Shown piece by piece: positions 17,011 to 26,889 of a DNA stretch of 39,946 bases. Each line of letters starts with the position of its first letter. Within the stretch, counting starts at the first letter, position 1. The DNA is from [Mycobacterium] manitobense. Its GTDB lineage: Bacteria > Actinomycetota > Actinomycetes > Mycobacteriales > Mycobacteriaceae. The notes beneath the pieces were generated by a model that did no database searches, had not been told where the DNA came from, and saw only the letters and a list, made by a program, of their open reading frames with translations. The stretch lies in NCBI RefSeq assembly GCF_025821665.1, contig NZ_JACKSJ010000017.1, positions 1 through 39,946 of the forward strand, in the 5' to 3' direction. The position numbers and the translations under genes are program-made.

Positions 17011-17406
17011 CTACTCGGTCACGGTGGCGCGGTAGCCGTCCGCGTCGAGCAGGCCGTCGAGGCCGCCGTCGTCGGATCCGCTCGACAGCTGCAGATCGAC
17101 CAGCCAGCCCTCGCCATACGGATCGGAGTTGACCAGCTGCGGCGTGCCCTCCAGATCACCGTTGACGGCAACCACTTTCGCGGTGACCGGGGCGTAGAGG
17201 TCGGAAACGGACTTCGTCGACTCCACCTCGCCGAAGGAATCGCCCGCGGCCACCTCGGCGCCGACGTCGGGCAGTTGCACGAACACCACGTCGCCGAGCG
17301 CGGCCTGGGCGTAGTCGGTGATGCCGACCCGCACGGTGTCGTCACCGGTGCGCTGAACCCACTCGTGTTCCTCGGTGTACAACAGGTCGGACGGGATCTC
17401 GCTCAC
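17011..17406 (-). CDS. gcvH: Glycine cleavage system H protein
   Basis: A 131-residue lipoyl carrier that shuttles the aminomethyl group between the P, T and L proteins. The lipoylation site is Lys65 in [15 protein letters not shown], the family signature. The N-terminus [10 protein letters not shown] and the middle [19 protein letters not shown] are also typical, as is the C-terminal region [11 protein letters not shown]. The GTG start at 17406 has GAGGAG 6 bases upstream. The gene lies 31 bases downstream of the DUF881 gene and probably shares its transcript. gcvP is 3.2 kb further along the same strand, with its own riboswitch. Confidence 0.99.
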   Translation of the reverse strand: MSEIPSDLLYTEEHEWVQRTGDDTVRVGITDYAQAALGDVVFVQLPDVGAEVAAGDSFGEVESTKSVSDLYAPVTAKVVAVNGDLEGTPQLVNSDPYGEGWLVDLQLSSGSDDGGLDGLLDADGYRATVTE

Positions 17407-17437
17407 GCTGCTCCTCGAGGGGTCGTGCTCTGCCGGT

Positions 17438-18286
17438 TCACTTGACCGGCTGAGCGTATTGGCGGGGTTTCGGTTGCCGCAAGGCGGTGACGTCGACGCG
17501 CTCGGCCTGTTGTACCACCATCGTCCCGCCGACCCGTTCGACGCTGTCCATCGCCCCGCCCGGGATGTTCATCGCTGCGGCAAGGGTCGGCGGATCACCA
17601 ATGGCCAGAACCGAATACGGCGGATTGAGAGTGACGCCGTCGACGTCGAGGGCGCCGGGTGTGCCCACCATCCAGGTGTCCACCCCCACCCGCACCGGAA
17701 CCGGTTGGCCGTCGCGGGTGCCGCGGATCTCCATGGCCTCCGCCCCGGCGTTGCGCAGCTCGTTGATGACGTCGAGCATCGTCTCGGCCGGCACGCCCGG
17801 TGTGGTGTCGGTGATGGTGAGCACCACGCCCGGGCCGGTCGCGGCGACCGTGCCGATCAGGATCGACAGTGCGGCGAGGCGGGCCTGGGCGTTCTCGATG
17901 GCGGCGGCGTCGCTGCTGCCGGACGCCTGCAGTTGCTCCAGCGTCCGGCGCAGGTCGTTGACTTCGGTGTTGAGCGCCGCCTCGCGCTGCTGCAGCGAGT
18001 CCAGCAGCACCAGCAGGTCCGCGGGCCGCGCGGTCTCCAGCGAGTCGCCGGACTCGTTCTGCCGGACCTGCGTCACGATCGCCGCACCGAGCACCACGCA
18101 CAGCAGGATCGCGAGCGCGCCGAACACGATCTGGCTGCGACCGCGCCGGAACACGCCCGCGACGCCGCCGGGTCGCAGGTCGCCGATGGGCCGGGGCGGC
18201 TCGTCGGGGGGCAGCTCGTGTCGGCCGTGGTGCTGCGCCGGTTCCTCGTGGCGGCCGGGCGTGTCGTCAGGGGAATCGGTGCTCAT
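17438..18286 (-). CDS. DUF881 membrane protein, Rv1825-like
   Basis: A 282-residue protein with a hydrophilic N-terminal tail (about 1-50, many Pro, His and Glu), one transmembrane helix ([22 protein letters not shown], about 53-74) and an extracytoplasmic DUF881 domain. A coiled-coil stretch follows the helix (about 85-125: [20 protein letters not shown]). The domain core shows [32 protein letters not shown] and [20 protein letters not shown]. The family often sits beside sbp genes and cell-division genes in Gram-positives. The start is 2 bases from the stop of the small membrane gene upstream, so the genes are coupled. Function is unknown. Confidence 0.93.
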   Translation of the reverse strand: MSTDSPDDTPGRHEEPAQHHGRHELPPDEPPRPIGDLRPGGVAGVFRRGRSQIVFGALAILLCVVLGAAIVTQVRQNESGDSLETARPADLLVLLDSLQQREAALNTEVNDLRRTLEQLQASGSSDAAAIENAQARLAALSILIGTVAATGPGVVLTITDTTPGVPAETMLDVINELRNAGAEAMEIRGTRDGQPVPVRVGVDTWMVGTPGALDVDGVTLNPPYSVLAIGDPPTLAAAMNIPGGAMDSVERVGGTMVVQQAERVDVTALRQPKPRQYAQPVK

Positions 18287-18288
18287 GC

Positions 18289-18621
18289 TCAGGCGCCGAA
18301 CAGTCTGCGCCGCAAGGCGGCGGCGTTGCCGAAGATGCGGATGCCGAGCACCACGATGATGGCCGTCGACAACTGGGTGCCGACGCCCAGCTGGTCGCCG
18401 ACGTAGACGATGAGTGCGGCGACGAGCACATTGAACACGAACGAGATCACGAACACCTTCGAGTCGAAGATCCGCTCGAGGTAGGCCCGCAGTCCGCCGA
18501 ACACCGCGTCCAGTGCGGCCACCACGGCGATCGGCAGGTACGGCTCGACGAACTCCGGCACGTCCGGCCGGAACACCAGGCCCAACACGATGCCGATGAC
18601 GAGTGCCGCGATCCCGATCAT
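18289..18621 (-). CDS. Small basic membrane protein, Sbp/DUF1290 family (Rv1824-like)
   Basis: A 110-residue integral membrane protein of the DUF1290 (small basic protein) family. It starts with a hydrophobic helix (MIGIAALVIGIVLGLVF), then PYLPIAVVAALDAVFGGLRAYLE (the most conserved family block), a third helix (VFVISFVFNVLVAALIVYVG) and a last one (LSTAIIVVLGIRIFGNAAAL), ending in a basic tail (RRRLFGA). The frame is open to 18735, but the longer form would put a hydrophilic segment ahead of the first helix and overlap the upstream gene, so ATG 18621 is chosen. It is sandwiched between two DUF881 genes, an arrangement kept in M. tuberculosis. Confidence 0.93.
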   Translation of the reverse strand: MIGIAALVIGIVLGLVFRPDVPEFVEPYLPIAVVAALDAVFGGLRAYLERIFDSKVFVISFVFNVLVAALIVYVGDQLGVGTQLSTAIIVVLGIRIFGNAAALRRRLFGA

Positions 18622-18646
18622 GTGTGTCCGTTCATCCCCGGTGTGC

Positions 18647-19558
18647 TCACTGCTGTCCGATCTGCTTGGCGAAGTGGACATCTCGCACCGCGCCCGCAGG
18701 CAGTGCGAGGTCGTCGGCCGTGCCGACGCCGACACCGACGCCGTAGGCGGCTTCGAGCAGCCGCAGTCGCTGCAGGCCCGGAGTGCGGTCGAAGATCTCC
18801 GTCATGCTCGGCGGCCCCACCGCGAGGATGGTGTACGGGCTGGTGATCGGCTGGTTGTCCACCAGGATCCCGCCGCCGGCCTGCCGCACGGTGACGTTGG
18901 GTCCGATGCGCACCCCACCCACCGAGATCGCCTCGGCGCCGCTCACCCACAGCGAGTTGACCACCAGCTGCAGGTCGCGGTCGAGGATTACCTGCCTGCT
19001 GCCGGCCACGCGCTGCTTCGACACGTCGCTGAGGTCCTCGGCCACGCCCGGATCGGTGACGGTCACCGTCAGTCCCGGACCGGTCACCGCGGTGGCGGCG
19101 GCGGCGAACGTGGCACCGTCCAGGTTGTCCAGCAGCCGACGGCCCAGCGCGTCGCCCTCGAGCCGGCTGCGCCTGTCGGCGTCCACCTGTGCGGCGAGCG
19201 CGTCACGCTCGGCCGCGAGGCCGTCGTCGGTGGTCTCGGCCGAACGGACGCTGCCGGCCAGTACCTGCTGGGTCTCCCGTGCGGCGGGCGCGGCGGTCTG
19301 GGCCTGCGCCGCCGCGATGGCGAACACCGCCGCCACCGCGGCGGCCGCGAGGACCTGCCAGGTCCATTCCGGCAGCCTGCCGCGCGGTCCTTCGGCGGCC
19401 CGGCGCTCGGCGGCCGCCGCATATCCGGGGTCGAGGTGGTCCGACAGCAGGGACCGCAGCAACGAGGGCACCGGGATCAGCGTCGGCGCATCCGCTTCGT
19501 GCACGTTGCGCCCGGCCTCCGGGTCGTATCCGCCGAGCGCCCGGCTGCGGTCAGCCAC
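18647..19558 (-). CDS. DUF881 membrane protein, Rv1823-like
   Basis: A 303-residue paralogue of the DUF881 protein two genes downstream. The N-terminal tail (about 1-60) is cytoplasmic; a single helix ([22 protein letters not shown], about 66-87) leads to an outer DUF881 domain with [40 protein letters not shown] and [20 protein letters not shown]. The start GTG 19558 lies inside the 3' end of the pgsA2 gene (8-base overlap), so translation is coupled. The two DUF881 proteins share the helix-plus-domain plan but differ in their tails, which suggests separate partners or a heteromer. No enzymatic motif is visible. Confidence 0.93.
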   Translation of the reverse strand: MADRSRALGGYDPEAGRNVHEADAPTLIPVPSLLRSLLSDHLDPGYAAAAERRAAEGPRGRLPEWTWQVLAAAAVAAVFAIAAAQAQTAAPAARETQQVLAGSVRSAETTDDGLAAERDALAAQVDADRRSRLEGDALGRRLLDNLDGATFAAAATAVTGPGLTVTVTDPGVAEDLSDVSKQRVAGSRQVILDRDLQLVVNSLWVSGAEAISVGGVRIGPNVTVRQAGGGILVDNQPITSPYTILAVGPPSMTEIFDRTPGLQRLRLLEAAYGVGVGVGTADDLALPAGAVRDVHFAKQIGQQ

Positions 19559-20195
19559 CGGAGTGCACCCTCGGCATCCGGCGCAGCACCATCGCGAACT
19601 GGATCAGGTAGAGCACGGCCGACCACAGGTAGAGCGCGAGGCCCCAGATCAGGAACGCCCACCCGATCGCCAGCACCACCCTGCTCCACAGCGCCGGGTC
19701 CGGGCCGACCGGCTGCCCGAGCAGCACCAGCGGGAAGCCCGACATGAGTGCGAACGTCGCGGCCTTGCCCAGGTAGGTCACCGGCAGCGCGGTCAGCCCG
19801 CGGGGACGCAGCAGCGGCAGCGTCGCAGCGAGCACGGCGTCGCGCCCGATCAGGGTGAGCACCACCCACCACGGCACGCTTCCGTGCACCGCCAGCGCGA
19901 TCGGCACCGTCACCATGTAGATCCGGTCGACCAGTGGATCGAGCAGTTCGCCCAGCCGCGACGACTGGTTGTCCACCAGCCGGGCGATCTTGCCGTCGGC
20001 CCAGTCGGAGAAGCCGCTGAACATCAGCAGCGCGACCGCCCACGCGTTGGCGTGCACCACCAGCAGCAGCCACAGGAACACCGGCACCAGCAGCAACCGC
20101 AGCACGGACAGTGCGTTGGGGATCGTCAGCACCCGGTCGCGCGGCGCCGGATTCGCTGCGTCTCTGCCCGCGTCACCCCCGGATGCCTGGGACAT
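19551..20195 (-). CDS. pgsA2: CDP-alcohol phosphatidyltransferase, PgsA2-like
   Basis: A 214-residue membrane enzyme that moves a phosphatidyl group from CDP-diacylglycerol to an alcohol. The active-site motif is Asp64-x2-Asp67-Gly-x2-Ala-Arg72, then Gly82, Asp86 and Asp90 (DWADGKIAR and GELLDPLVD). The gap between Arg72 and Gly82 is nine residues; bacterial PGP synthases usually have eight, and cardiolipin synthases of the eukaryotic type have eight or nine. The product could therefore be phosphatidylglycerol phosphate or cardiolipin. Several hydrophobic helices are seen ([16 protein letters not shown] and others). ATG 20195 is 10 bases after the secA2 stop, and a -10-like TAGGTT spans that stop codon. 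Confidence 0.93.
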   Translation of the reverse strand: MSQASGGDAGRDAANPAPRDRVLTIPNALSVLRLLLVPVFLWLLLVVHANAWAVALLMFSGFSDWADGKIARLVDNQSSRLGELLDPLVDRIYMVTVPIALAVHGSVPWWVVLTLIGRDAVLAATLPLLRPRGLTALPVTYLGKAATFALMSGFPLVLLGQPVGPDPALWSRVVLAIGWAFLIWGLALYLWSAVLYLIQFAMVLRRMPRVHSGG

Positions 20196-20202
20196 GGGCC
20201 TA

Positions 20203-20208
20203 AACCTA
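20203..20208 (-). promoter_or_regulatory. Possible leaderless -10 for pgsA2 overlapping the secA2 stop codon
   Basis: TAGGTT on the minus strand begins with the TAG stop of secA2 and lies 7 bases before the ATG of the pgsA2 gene. This is the spacing expected if the transcript starts at the start codon itself. Confidence 0.35.
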
Positions 20209-22542
20209 GCGGAAAACCCCTGGCAGGCTGAGCGCTGCCATCGTGTCGTCGTTCAGCGGGTTGTCATGCACCATGTACGTCCACGTCGACGTCGGCCGCG
20301 CCAGCTTGGAGAGGTCCACACCCGGTTCGTCCTCGATGGACGGCGCGGTCTCGAAGGTCTGCTGAGCAGCCTCGATCGCGTCGGCGGCCAGTGACGCGAA
20401 GGCGTCCACCGCCATCCGGTGGAACTCGTCGAGCGGGTTCTGCCTGCCGAGCGCGCGCAGGTGGATGCTCTCTCTGATGTCCGCGAGGTAGGCCAGGTGC
20501 TCACACCAGCCGCGGTCCAGGTGGTACAGCATGATCAGCCGGCAGATCTCCTCGAGGCGATCCTCGGAGAGTTGCTCCAGCAGATCCTCGTAGCGCTTGG
20601 GCGCCAGCTCGGCGAGCTCGTCGCGCGCGGCGGCGGTGCGCAGCAACGTGTCTCGGCGGTCGACGATGATTGCCCGCTGCTGGGCGATCAGCTGGTTGTA
20701 GCGCCAGGTGTTGGCGTGCACGTCGAGCAGCCTGCCCTCGGCGACGCGCTGGGCGTGATCGAGCAGACCCGCCGCCCTCGGCGACACGATGCGGCCGTCC
20801 TCGTCGGTCTCGGTCGGCAGCTTGTTCGGCTCCAGGTGCGAGAGCACCAGGTCGTCCTCCCAGCTGGAGAAGAACACCGACGTGCCGGGGTCGCCCTGGC
20901 GCCCCGCCCGGCCGCGGAGCTGGTTGTCCAGCCGTTCGGTGTGGTGGCGCCCGGTGCCGACGACGTGCAGGCCCCCGAGTTCAGCGACCTCATCGTGTCC
21001 GGCTTCGTCCGAGCCCCCCAGCCGGATGTCGGTGCCGCGACCCGCCATCTGGGTCGACACCGTCACCGCGCGCAGCCTGCCCGCCTCGGCGATGACGCGG
21101 GCCTCCTCCTCGTCGTTCTTGGCGTTCAGCACCACCGCGGGCACCCCGTGCTTGACCAGCTTCTCGTGCAGCTCCTCGGACTCCGCGACATCGTGGGTGC
21201 CGACGAGCACCGGCTGACCCGTCGCGTGCACCTCGGCGATGTGCTCGACGATCGCGTCGGTCTTGGCGGCCGCGGTGATGTACACCCGGTCGGTCTCGTC
21301 CTCGCGGACGTTCGGGGTGTTCGGCGGGATCGGTGAGACGCCCAGCTTGTAGAACTGGCGCAGCTGCTCGCCGGCGGCCAGCGCCGTGCCGGTCATCCCG
21401 CACACCGTGGGATAGCGGTTGATCAGCGCCTGCACCGTGATGGTGTCGAGCACCTCGCCGGTCTCGGTGGTCTCGATGCCCTCCTTGGCCTCCACCGCCG
21501 CCTGCAGGCCGTCCGGCCAGCGCTGCAGCGACGCGATGCGGCCGCGCGAGGCGTTGATCAGGTGCACCGCGTCGTCGCGGACGATGTAGTGCACGTCGCG
21601 CTGCAGCAGTACGTGCGCGTGCAGGGCGACGTTCACCTCGGTCAGCGTGGTGCCGACGTGTTCCTCGGAGTACAGGTCGATGCCGCCGAGGCGGGCCTCC
21701 AGCCGTCGGGCTCCCTCGTCGGTGAGGTGGACGTTGCGGCTGTCGTTGTCCGTGGAGTAGTACCGCTCGGCGTTGCGGTCGGCGATGAGGTCACCGACCA
21801 GGCGGATCACCTCGACCCGCGGTGTCTCGCGGTGGCTGGTGCCTGCCAGCACCAGCGGCACCAGCGCCTCATCGACGAGCACGGAGTCGGCCTCGTCGAT
21901 CAGCGCGACGTCGGGTCGCGGCGAGACGAGGTCGTCGACGGTGGTCACCAGCTGGTCGCGCAGCACGTCGAAGCCGACCTCGTTGACCGAGGCGTAGGTG
22001 ACGTCGCACTGGTAGGCGGCGCGCCGTTCGGCGGCGGTGGAGTCCGCGGTGATCCAGCCGACGGTCAGGCCGAGCGCCTCCAGCAGCGGGCCCATCCACT
22101 CGGCGTCACGTCGGGCCAGATAGTCGTTGATGGTGATGACGTGCACGTTGCGCCCGCCGATGGCGTAGCCGGCCGCCGCGATCGCGCCCGAGAGCGTCTT
22201 GCCCTCACCGGTGGCCATCTCGACGACGTCGCCTGCCAGCATCCGCAGCGCGCCGAGGAGCTGGACGTCGAAGGGCCGCAGTCCGGTCGCGCGTTCGGCG
22301 GCCTCGCGGGCGACGGCGAGGAACTGCGGGATGTCGGCGGACTCGGACAGGTTCTCGAGTTCGAGCAGTTGTGCGGCCTTGCGCAGCTGGTCGTCATCGA
22401 GGTCGGCGGCCTTCTTGTCGAAGTCCGCCGACGTCTCGACCTGGGTGAGGGACCGGCTCTGGTCCTTCTCGGTGGTGGCGCCGAGCAGCTTCCAGAACCT
22501 GCTGCTCAGGCGGCCTTGACTGCGCGTGGTCGTCTTGGGCAC
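20206..22542 (-). CDS. secA2: Accessory Sec translocase ATPase SecA2
   Basis: A 778-residue ATPase that drives export of a small set of proteins through SecYEG in mycobacteria. Walker A is [12 protein letters not shown] with Lys115; Walker B is [13 protein letters not shown]; later motifs include [17 protein letters not shown] and DQAGRQGD-like [16 protein letters not shown]. It is shorter than a housekeeping SecA and ends without the zinc-binding C-terminal tail, as expected for SecA2. The frame is open to 22749, but GTG 22542 ([11 protein letters not shown]) starts 6 bases after a TACCGT -10 and fits the known length of SecA2 (close to 780-810). The region between about 20206 and 20800 carries the helical wing and scaffold domain, including [20 protein letters not shown]. 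Confidence 0.97.
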   Translation of the reverse strand: MPKTTTRSQGRLSSRFWKLLGATTEKDQSRSLTQVETSADFDKKAADLDDDQLRKAAQLLELENLSESADIPQFLAVAREAAERATGLRPFDVQLLGALRMLAGDVVEMATGEGKTLSGAIAAAGYAIGGRNVHVITINDYLARRDAEWMGPLLEALGLTVGWITADSTAAERRAAYQCDVTYASVNEVGFDVLRDQLVTTVDDLVSPRPDVALIDEADSVLVDEALVPLVLAGTSHRETPRVEVIRLVGDLIADRNAERYYSTDNDSRNVHLTDEGARRLEARLGGIDLYSEEHVGTTLTEVNVALHAHVLLQRDVHYIVRDDAVHLINASRGRIASLQRWPDGLQAAVEAKEGIETTETGEVLDTITVQALINRYPTVCGMTGTALAAGEQLRQFYKLGVSPIPPNTPNVREDETDRVYITAAAKTDAIVEHIAEVHATGQPVLVGTHDVAESEELHEKLVKHGVPAVVLNAKNDEEEARVIAEAGRLRAVTVSTQMAGRGTDIRLGGSDEAGHDEVAELGGLHVVGTGRHHTERLDNQLRGRAGRQGDPGTSVFFSSWEDDLVLSHLEPNKLPTETDEDGRIVSPRAAGLLDHAQRVAEGRLLDVHANTWRYNQLIAQQRAIIVDRRDTLLRTAAARDELAELAPKRYEDLLEQLSEDRLEEICRLIMLYHLDRGWCEHLAYLADIRESIHLRALGRQNPLDEFHRMAVDAFASLAADAIEAAQQTFETAPSIEDEPGVDLSKLARPTSTWTYMVHDNPLNDDTMAALSLPGVFR

Positions 22543-22548
22543 GTGTTC

Positions 22549-22554
22549 ACGGTA
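22549..22554 (-). promoter_or_regulatory. Leaderless-type -10 element for secA2
   Basis: TACCGT on the minus strand, followed by GAACAC and then the GTG start codon. A spacing of 6 bases puts the predicted transcript start on the start codon. The 97-base gap to the GNAT gene also supports a separate secA2 promoter. Confidence 0.55.
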
Positions 22555-22639
22555 CGCGTTCGCTTCCCCCGCGAGTGTGCGTGTCCGCACGTCGACACGC
22601 CGCCCGCGCTGGCACTTCGCGCGCGCTCGCGGATGGGGT

Positions 22640-23476
22640 TCAGCCCGCGGAGAAGTCGATGTGCACGCAGTCGGCGACGGGTTCGAAACCGATTCTGCGG
22701 TAGATCGCGTTGGAGACCGGGTTGGCCAGGTCGGTGAACAGCACGACACCGGTCACCCCGTCGGCAAGTGCGGCGGCCGCTGCCGCCGCGGTGACCGCCG
22801 ATCCGTAGCCGCGCCCGCGCCGGTCGGCAGGCGTGAACACCGGGCCGATCCGCGCCACACCGGCTGCGGGCGCCCGCAGCATCGCCATGCCGACCGGTTC
22901 TGCGTCGACGGTCCACAGCAGGATCCGGTCCCCCACCTCGAACGCGGTGGCCACCAGGCGCCGGCCCGCGGCGTCGTCGCGCGGGTGGCCGAAGGTCTCG
23001 CCGTAGAACGCCTCGATCCAGTCGACGAGGAGTGCGGTGTCTTCCGTGGTGGCGAGGCGGGCGCGGCCCGCGACGCCGTTCGGCGGCCGCAGGTGGCCGA
23101 GACGGTGCAGCCGCTCCTCGACGGTCACCACGCCGCGGCGGCCGGTGACGGTGCGCCAGGCGTCGGCGAACGCGATGGTGGCCGGTCGCACGCCCCGCAC
23201 GCCGGGCAGGCCGGGCCGCAGCCGCGACACCTCCTCGGCCACCGTTGCGGCGGCGCCGGGCGGAATCGCGTTGGCCAGCAACGGCATCGGCGGTGTCTGC
23301 ATGGCCGCGCCGACTAGGGTCGCGTCGTCCCACAGCGTCAGCAGAACGGCGTCGGCGGGTACCCGGTTCGACTGCAGCAGCGTCAGTTCCACCGTGTGGG
23401 CGACGGGGTCACTGCGGTACAGCGGCTCCGCTGTCGCGCGGAAGTCGTCGACCGAATCGTGGTGTCGCGCCCTCAT
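22640..23476 (-). CDS. GNAT-family N-acetyltransferase
   Basis: A 278-residue acetyltransferase. The C-terminal half has the acetyl-CoA-binding motif A ([20 protein letters not shown], with the Arg-x-x-Gly-x-Gly pattern) and a motif B region [20 protein letters not shown]. The N-terminal half (about 1-130) is an extra domain with [20 protein letters not shown]. Substrate is unknown. It lies between ilvG and secA2 on the same strand, 34 bases after ilvG; I do not recall a gene here in M. tuberculosis, so this may be an insertion or a loss there. ATG 23476 lacks a strong ribosome-binding site, which would fit coupling to ilvG. Confidence 0.92.
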   Translation of the reverse strand: MRARHHDSVDDFRATAEPLYRSDPVAHTVELTLLQSNRVPADAVLLTLWDDATLVGAAMQTPPMPLLANAIPPGAAATVAEEVSRLRPGLPGVRGVRPATIAFADAWRTVTGRRGVVTVEERLHRLGHLRPPNGVAGRARLATTEDTALLVDWIEAFYGETFGHPRDDAAGRRLVATAFEVGDRILLWTVDAEPVGMAMLRAPAAGVARIGPVFTPADRRGRGYGSAVTAAAAAAALADGVTGVVLFTDLANPVSNAIYRRIGFEPVADCVHIDFSAG

Positions 23477-23510
23477 CGTCGTCTCGATCTCGACGGTGAC
23501 GTCGGCACGG

Positions 23511-25154
23511 TCAGCCCAGGTTGGAGCGGCGTGGATAGGCGACGCTCGGGTCGGTCAGCGCATTGACCACCGCGGGCAGCCCGGCCGCGAACGCCCGCTC
23601 CAGCGCCGGGCGGAGCTGGTCGGGCGTGCTGACCAGTTCGCCGTGCCCGCCGAGCACACGCACCACCTCGTCGTAGCGGGTGCCGGGCCGCAGTTCGGCG
23701 ACCACCGAGTAGCCGTACAGCGCCTCCATCGGGTGCTTCTCGAGCGCCCACACGCCGTTGTTGCCGATCACCGACACCACGTTCACGCCGTGGCGAACCA
23801 GGGTGTCCCACTCCATCCCGGAGAAGCCGAACGCACCGTCGCCCTGCAGCAGCACCACCTGCCGCTCGGGCCGGGCCAGCTTGGCGGCCAGCGCATAACC
23901 GGGCCCGGAGCCCAGGCAGCCGAAGGGTCCGCTGTCCAGCCACGCCCCCGGCACGTAGCTCTCGATCATCCGGCCCGCGTACGAGCCGAAGTCGCCGGCG
24001 TCGATCACCACGATCGCGTCGCGATCGAGCAGTGGCGCCAGTTCGGCGTACACCCGCATCGGGTGCAGCGGCGTGCGCATGTCGTCGAGGTCGGCCTGCT
24101 CCTGCGCCCGCACCGAATTCTCGTTCTCCCGCAGATCAGCAACCCATGCCTCGTGGTCGCCGCCGCCCGCGCCGGCCAGCGCGGTCAAGGTGGTGGTGAG
24201 GTCGCCGTAGAGCGCCGCGGCGACGGGGCGCGGGTGCGGCCGCACGGGCGCCGCGCGGTCGGCCACGATCACCGCGGTGTCCTCGCCGAACACCGCACCG
24301 AAGCCGAGGCGGAAGTCCATCGGCACCCCGATCACCAACGCGACGTCGGACTCCCGCAACGCCTTGGACCGTGCGCGGGAGAACGCCAGCGGGTGATCGG
24401 CGGGCACCACGCCGCGCGCCATCCCGTTCATCAGCACGGGGATCCGCAACGTCTCGGCCAGCTGCAGCAGCGCCCGTTCGCCGTGGCCCCACCACACGTT
24501 GGTACCCGCCATGACGACCGGCCGCGCCGCCGATGCCAGCAGCGCCACCGCCGCGTCCAGCGCGGCGCCGTCCGGCGGCGTGGCCGCAGGCGGCGCAGTC
24601 AGCGCGCCCGGCGCCGCGGTGTCCGGTGCCGCGCCGAAGACGTGATCCATCGGGAAGTCGACGAACGACACCCCCGAGGGCGCGCCGACCGCCGCCCGCA
24701 GCGCATCGTCGACCAGACCCGCTGCCGCGCCCGCCGACTGCGCGGTCGCCGCGAATCGGCACAGCGGCGCGACGAAGGGCACGTGGTCGATCTCCTGCAG
24801 CGAACCCTGGCCCCAGCGCATCGCCGGTGCCCGGCCGCCGAGGATCACCAGCGGCGACTGGTTCTGCTGCGCGGCGGCCATCGCGCTCATCCCGTTGGTG
24901 ATTCCCGGACCGGCCGTCAGCGCAGCGACGCCCGGCACCCGCGTCACCTTCGACCAGCCCTCGGCGGCGAACGCCGCGGTCTGCTCGTGCCGGGTGTCGA
25001 TCAGCCGGATCCCTTCGGCCCGACAGCCGTCGTAGATCGGGAAGATGTGTCCGCCCGACAGCGTGAACATCGTGTCGATGCCGCTGGCGCGCAACCGCCG
25101 TGCGATCAGATGCCCGGCGTTCACGCTCTGTTCGGCAGGAGCCTCATTGCTCAT
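23511..25154 (-). CDS. ilvG: Acetolactate-synthase-like thiamine diphosphate enzyme, IlvG
   Basis: A 547-residue ThDP enzyme of the acetohydroxyacid synthase type; the length equals that of M. tuberculosis IlvG (Rv1820). The N-terminal domain has the catalytic glutamate Glu57 in [14 protein letters not shown], which activates ThDP. The C-terminal ThDP-binding motif runs from Gly438-Asp439-Gly440 ([19 protein letters not shown]) to [15 protein letters not shown] true acetolactate activity is uncertain, because several catalytic-subunit paralogues exist and no small-subunit gene is adjacent. The frame reads on to 26756, but ATG 25154 (MSNEAPAEQ) is the start that fits the family and lies 6 bases from a TATGCT -10. 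The monooxygenase gene diverges from it. Confidence 0.95.
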   Translation of the reverse strand: MSNEAPAEQSVNAGHLIARRLRASGIDTMFTLSGGHIFPIYDGCRAEGIRLIDTRHEQTAAFAAEGWSKVTRVPGVAALTAGPGITNGMSAMAAAQQNQSPLVILGGRAPAMRWGQGSLQEIDHVPFVAPLCRFAATAQSAGAAAGLVDDALRAAVGAPSGVSFVDFPMDHVFGAAPDTAAPGALTAPPAATPPDGAALDAAVALLASAARPVVMAGTNVWWGHGERALLQLAETLRIPVLMNGMARGVVPADHPLAFSRARSKALRESDVALVIGVPMDFRLGFGAVFGEDTAVIVADRAAPVRPHPRPVAAALYGDLTTTLTALAGAGGGDHEAWVADLRENENSVRAQEQADLDDMRTPLHPMRVYAELAPLLDRDAIVVIDAGDFGSYAGRMIESYVPGAWLDSGPFGCLGSGPGYALAAKLARPERQVVLLQGDGAFGFSGMEWDTLVRHGVNVVSVIGNNGVWALEKHPMEALYGYSVVAELRPGTRYDEVVRVLGGHGELVSTPDQLRPALERAFAAGLPAVVNALTDPSVAYPRRSNLG

Positions 25155-25160
25155 GGCCGC

Positions 25161-25166
25161 AGCATA
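25161..25166 (-). promoter_or_regulatory. Leaderless-type -10 element for ilvG
   Basis: TATGCT on the minus strand, 6 bases (GCGGCC) before ATG 25154. It lies in the 33-base space shared with the divergent monooxygenase promoter. Confidence 0.55.
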
Positions 25167-25175
25167 TCGGCGGCA

Positions 25176-25181
25176 TACGCT
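25176..25181 (+). promoter_or_regulatory. Leaderless-type -10 element for the FAD monooxygenase
   Basis: TACGCT, followed by 6 bases (TTGGCT) and GTG 25188. The arrangement mirrors the ilvG element 9 bases away on the other strand, so the two promoters must overlap. Confidence 0.55.
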
Positions 25182-25187
25182 TTGGCT

Positions 25188-26807
25188 GTGCACACCGCGA
25201 ACGTCACCGAGGTATTGATCGCAGGCGCCGGGCCGGTCGGGTTGACCGCCGCCGTCGAACTCGCCCGCCGCGGCGTGGCCTGCCGCATCGTCGACCCACT
25301 CCCCGACCCGCCGCAGTACGCGAAAGCCGTTGGCGTGCAGCCTCGAACGCTGGAAGTGTTCGAATCGATGGGCATCCTGCGCCATGTCCTCGACGCCGGT
25401 ACCGAGATGCGCGGACAGATCGTCTACGTCAACGGCGAGAAGGTGACGCAGCTGGACCTGACGCTTCCGGGCGACATCCCGTTCGCCTTCCTGTGCATTC
25501 CGCAGTACGCCACCGAACGCATCCTGCGCGAGGAGGCGAACAGGCGCGGTGTCGAGGTGCAGCGTGGCGTGCGCCTGACCGCCTTCACCCAGGACGCCGA
25601 CGGCGTGAGCGCCACCCTCGCCGGGCAGGACGGCGAGTCCACCGTCCGCGCCGCCTATCTCGTCGGCGCCGACGGCGCGCACAGCGTGGTGCGCAAGGGG
25701 CTGGGGCTCACCTTCGAGGGCGCCGCATTCGACGAGCAGTACATGCTCGGCGACGTCGAGGTCGACTGGTCGCAGCCGCCGGGATACGCGATCAGGGCGA
25801 TGCACCAGACCGACGGCACGACCGACGACCTGCTGGTGTGCATCCCGCTGCCGGGCCGCAACCGGTACCGGATGTCGATGCTGGTGCCCGACGAACTGGC
25901 CGCGGCGCCCGCCGACGGAGTGGCACACGGCTTCGAGGGCGGCCGCAGGCCCGAAGTCGGTCACCTCCAGGCCGTGCTCGACCGGCTGGCGCCCGAGCCG
26001 GCGACGGCCCGCAATCTGCGGTGGTCGTCGGTGTTCCGGATCAGTCACCGCATCGTCGATGCCTACGGCCGCGGCCGGGTGTTCGTCGCGGGCGACGCCG
26101 CCCACATCCACCCCCCGACCGGTGCCCAGGGGATGAACACCGGCATCCAGGACGCCTACAACCTGGCCTGGAAGTTGGCGCTGGCCGTCGCCGGTGACGC
26201 CGCCGGCGGGCTGCTGGACAGCTACGACGCCGAACGCAGGCCGGTCGGCGATGAGGTCGTCGGCCGGACAGTGCGCAGCGCCCGCCAGGGCATCGGCGCC
26301 GACTCGCCGGACGCGAGCCGCACGGTGCTCCGCGAAGGGCAGTTGCTCATCGACTACGCCGACAGCCCGATCGTCGCCGCAGGCGGCGCCGTGACGTCCT
26401 CGGCGGTCGGCGCGGGCAGGCGGGCGCCGGACGCGGCCCGCCTTCGGCGCGCGGTGGTCGCAGGCCCGGTGCGCCTGTTCACACTCTTCGGCGCCGACCA
26501 CACCCTGCTCTGCTACGCAGACGGCGACGCCGGTGACGATGAGGTGGCGGCGTTCGAGGCGGCCGCCGACGCCGCGGTGCGGGCCGCCCACGGCCGGCTG
26601 GACGTGTACGTCGTGGCGGCGCCCACCGCCGATGTCGACGCCACCGTGCTGCCGTTGCTGCGCGATGACGACGGCGATTTCGCGCGCAGCTATTCCACCG
26701 CAGGGACTTCGGTGTTCGTCGTGCGCCCGGACGGCTATCTGGGCTACGCCTGCCACGGCATCGACGCCCGCGCGCTGCTGGCGTACCTGGGCAACACCTT
26801 CGGCTGA
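25188..26807 (+). CDS. FAD-dependent aromatic-type monooxygenase
   Basis: A 539-residue class A flavin monooxygenase (PheA/TfdB/MhpA group), using NAD(P)H, FAD and oxygen to hydroxylate a ring or similar substrate. The GxGxxG motif is Gly13-Ala-Gly15-Pro-Val-Gly18 ([10 protein letters not shown]). The second FAD/NADPH motif is [16 protein letters not shown], and the GD motif is Gly302-Asp303 in [18 protein letters not shown]. The last 130 residues form a thioredoxin-like C-terminal domain ([20 protein letters not shown]), as in phenol hydroxylases. The frame is open upstream to 23037 only because it lies opposite ilvG; GTG 25188 is the family start. The substrate is unknown, and no ring-cleavage gene lies next to it. 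Confidence 0.93.
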   Translation: MHTANVTEVLIAGAGPVGLTAAVELARRGVACRIVDPLPDPPQYAKAVGVQPRTLEVFESMGILRHVLDAGTEMRGQIVYVNGEKVTQLDLTLPGDIPFAFLCIPQYATERILREEANRRGVEVQRGVRLTAFTQDADGVSATLAGQDGESTVRAAYLVGADGAHSVVRKGLGLTFEGAAFDEQYMLGDVEVDWSQPPGYAIRAMHQTDGTTDDLLVCIPLPGRNRYRMSMLVPDELAAAPADGVAHGFEGGRRPEVGHLQAVLDRLAPEPATARNLRWSSVFRISHRIVDAYGRGRVFVAGDAAHIHPPTGAQGMNTGIQDAYNLAWKLALAVAGDAAGGLLDSYDAERRPVGDEVVGRTVRSARQGIGADSPDASRTVLREGQLLIDYADSPIVAAGGAVTSSAVGAGRRAPDAARLRRAVVAGPVRLFTLFGADHTLLCYADGDAGDDEVAAFEAAADAAVRAAHGRLDVYVVAAPTADVDATVLPLLRDDDGDFARSYSTAGTSVFVVRPDGYLGYACHGIDARALLAYLGNTFG

Positions 26808-26845
26808 CGGTGCGCCACCTCCCCGTTACCGGCGCCGGTCTGCGG

Positions 26846-26851
26846 TAGCTT
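26846..26851 (+). promoter_or_regulatory. Possible -10 element for the first BacA-like gene
   Basis: TAGCTT fits TANNNT; the predicted leader of about 32 bases holds the ribosome-binding site GAGGGAGG (26873-26880), 9 bases before ATG 26890. Confidence 0.4.
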
Positions 26852-26889
26852 CGCGCTGACCGGCCTGCGGCCGAGGGAGGTACCGCCGG

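Noticed and set aside
23037..25187. Upstream extension of the monooxygenase frame (1256 codons in total)
   Set aside because: It lies opposite ilvG and the GNAT gene, reads as Arg/His/Gly-rich noise, and the FAD motif that starts the family begins only after GTG 25188.
25155..26756. Upstream extension of the ilvG frame opposite the monooxygenase
   Set aside because: The extra residues have no family features; the 547-residue form from ATG 25154 equals the known IlvG length and has its own -10.
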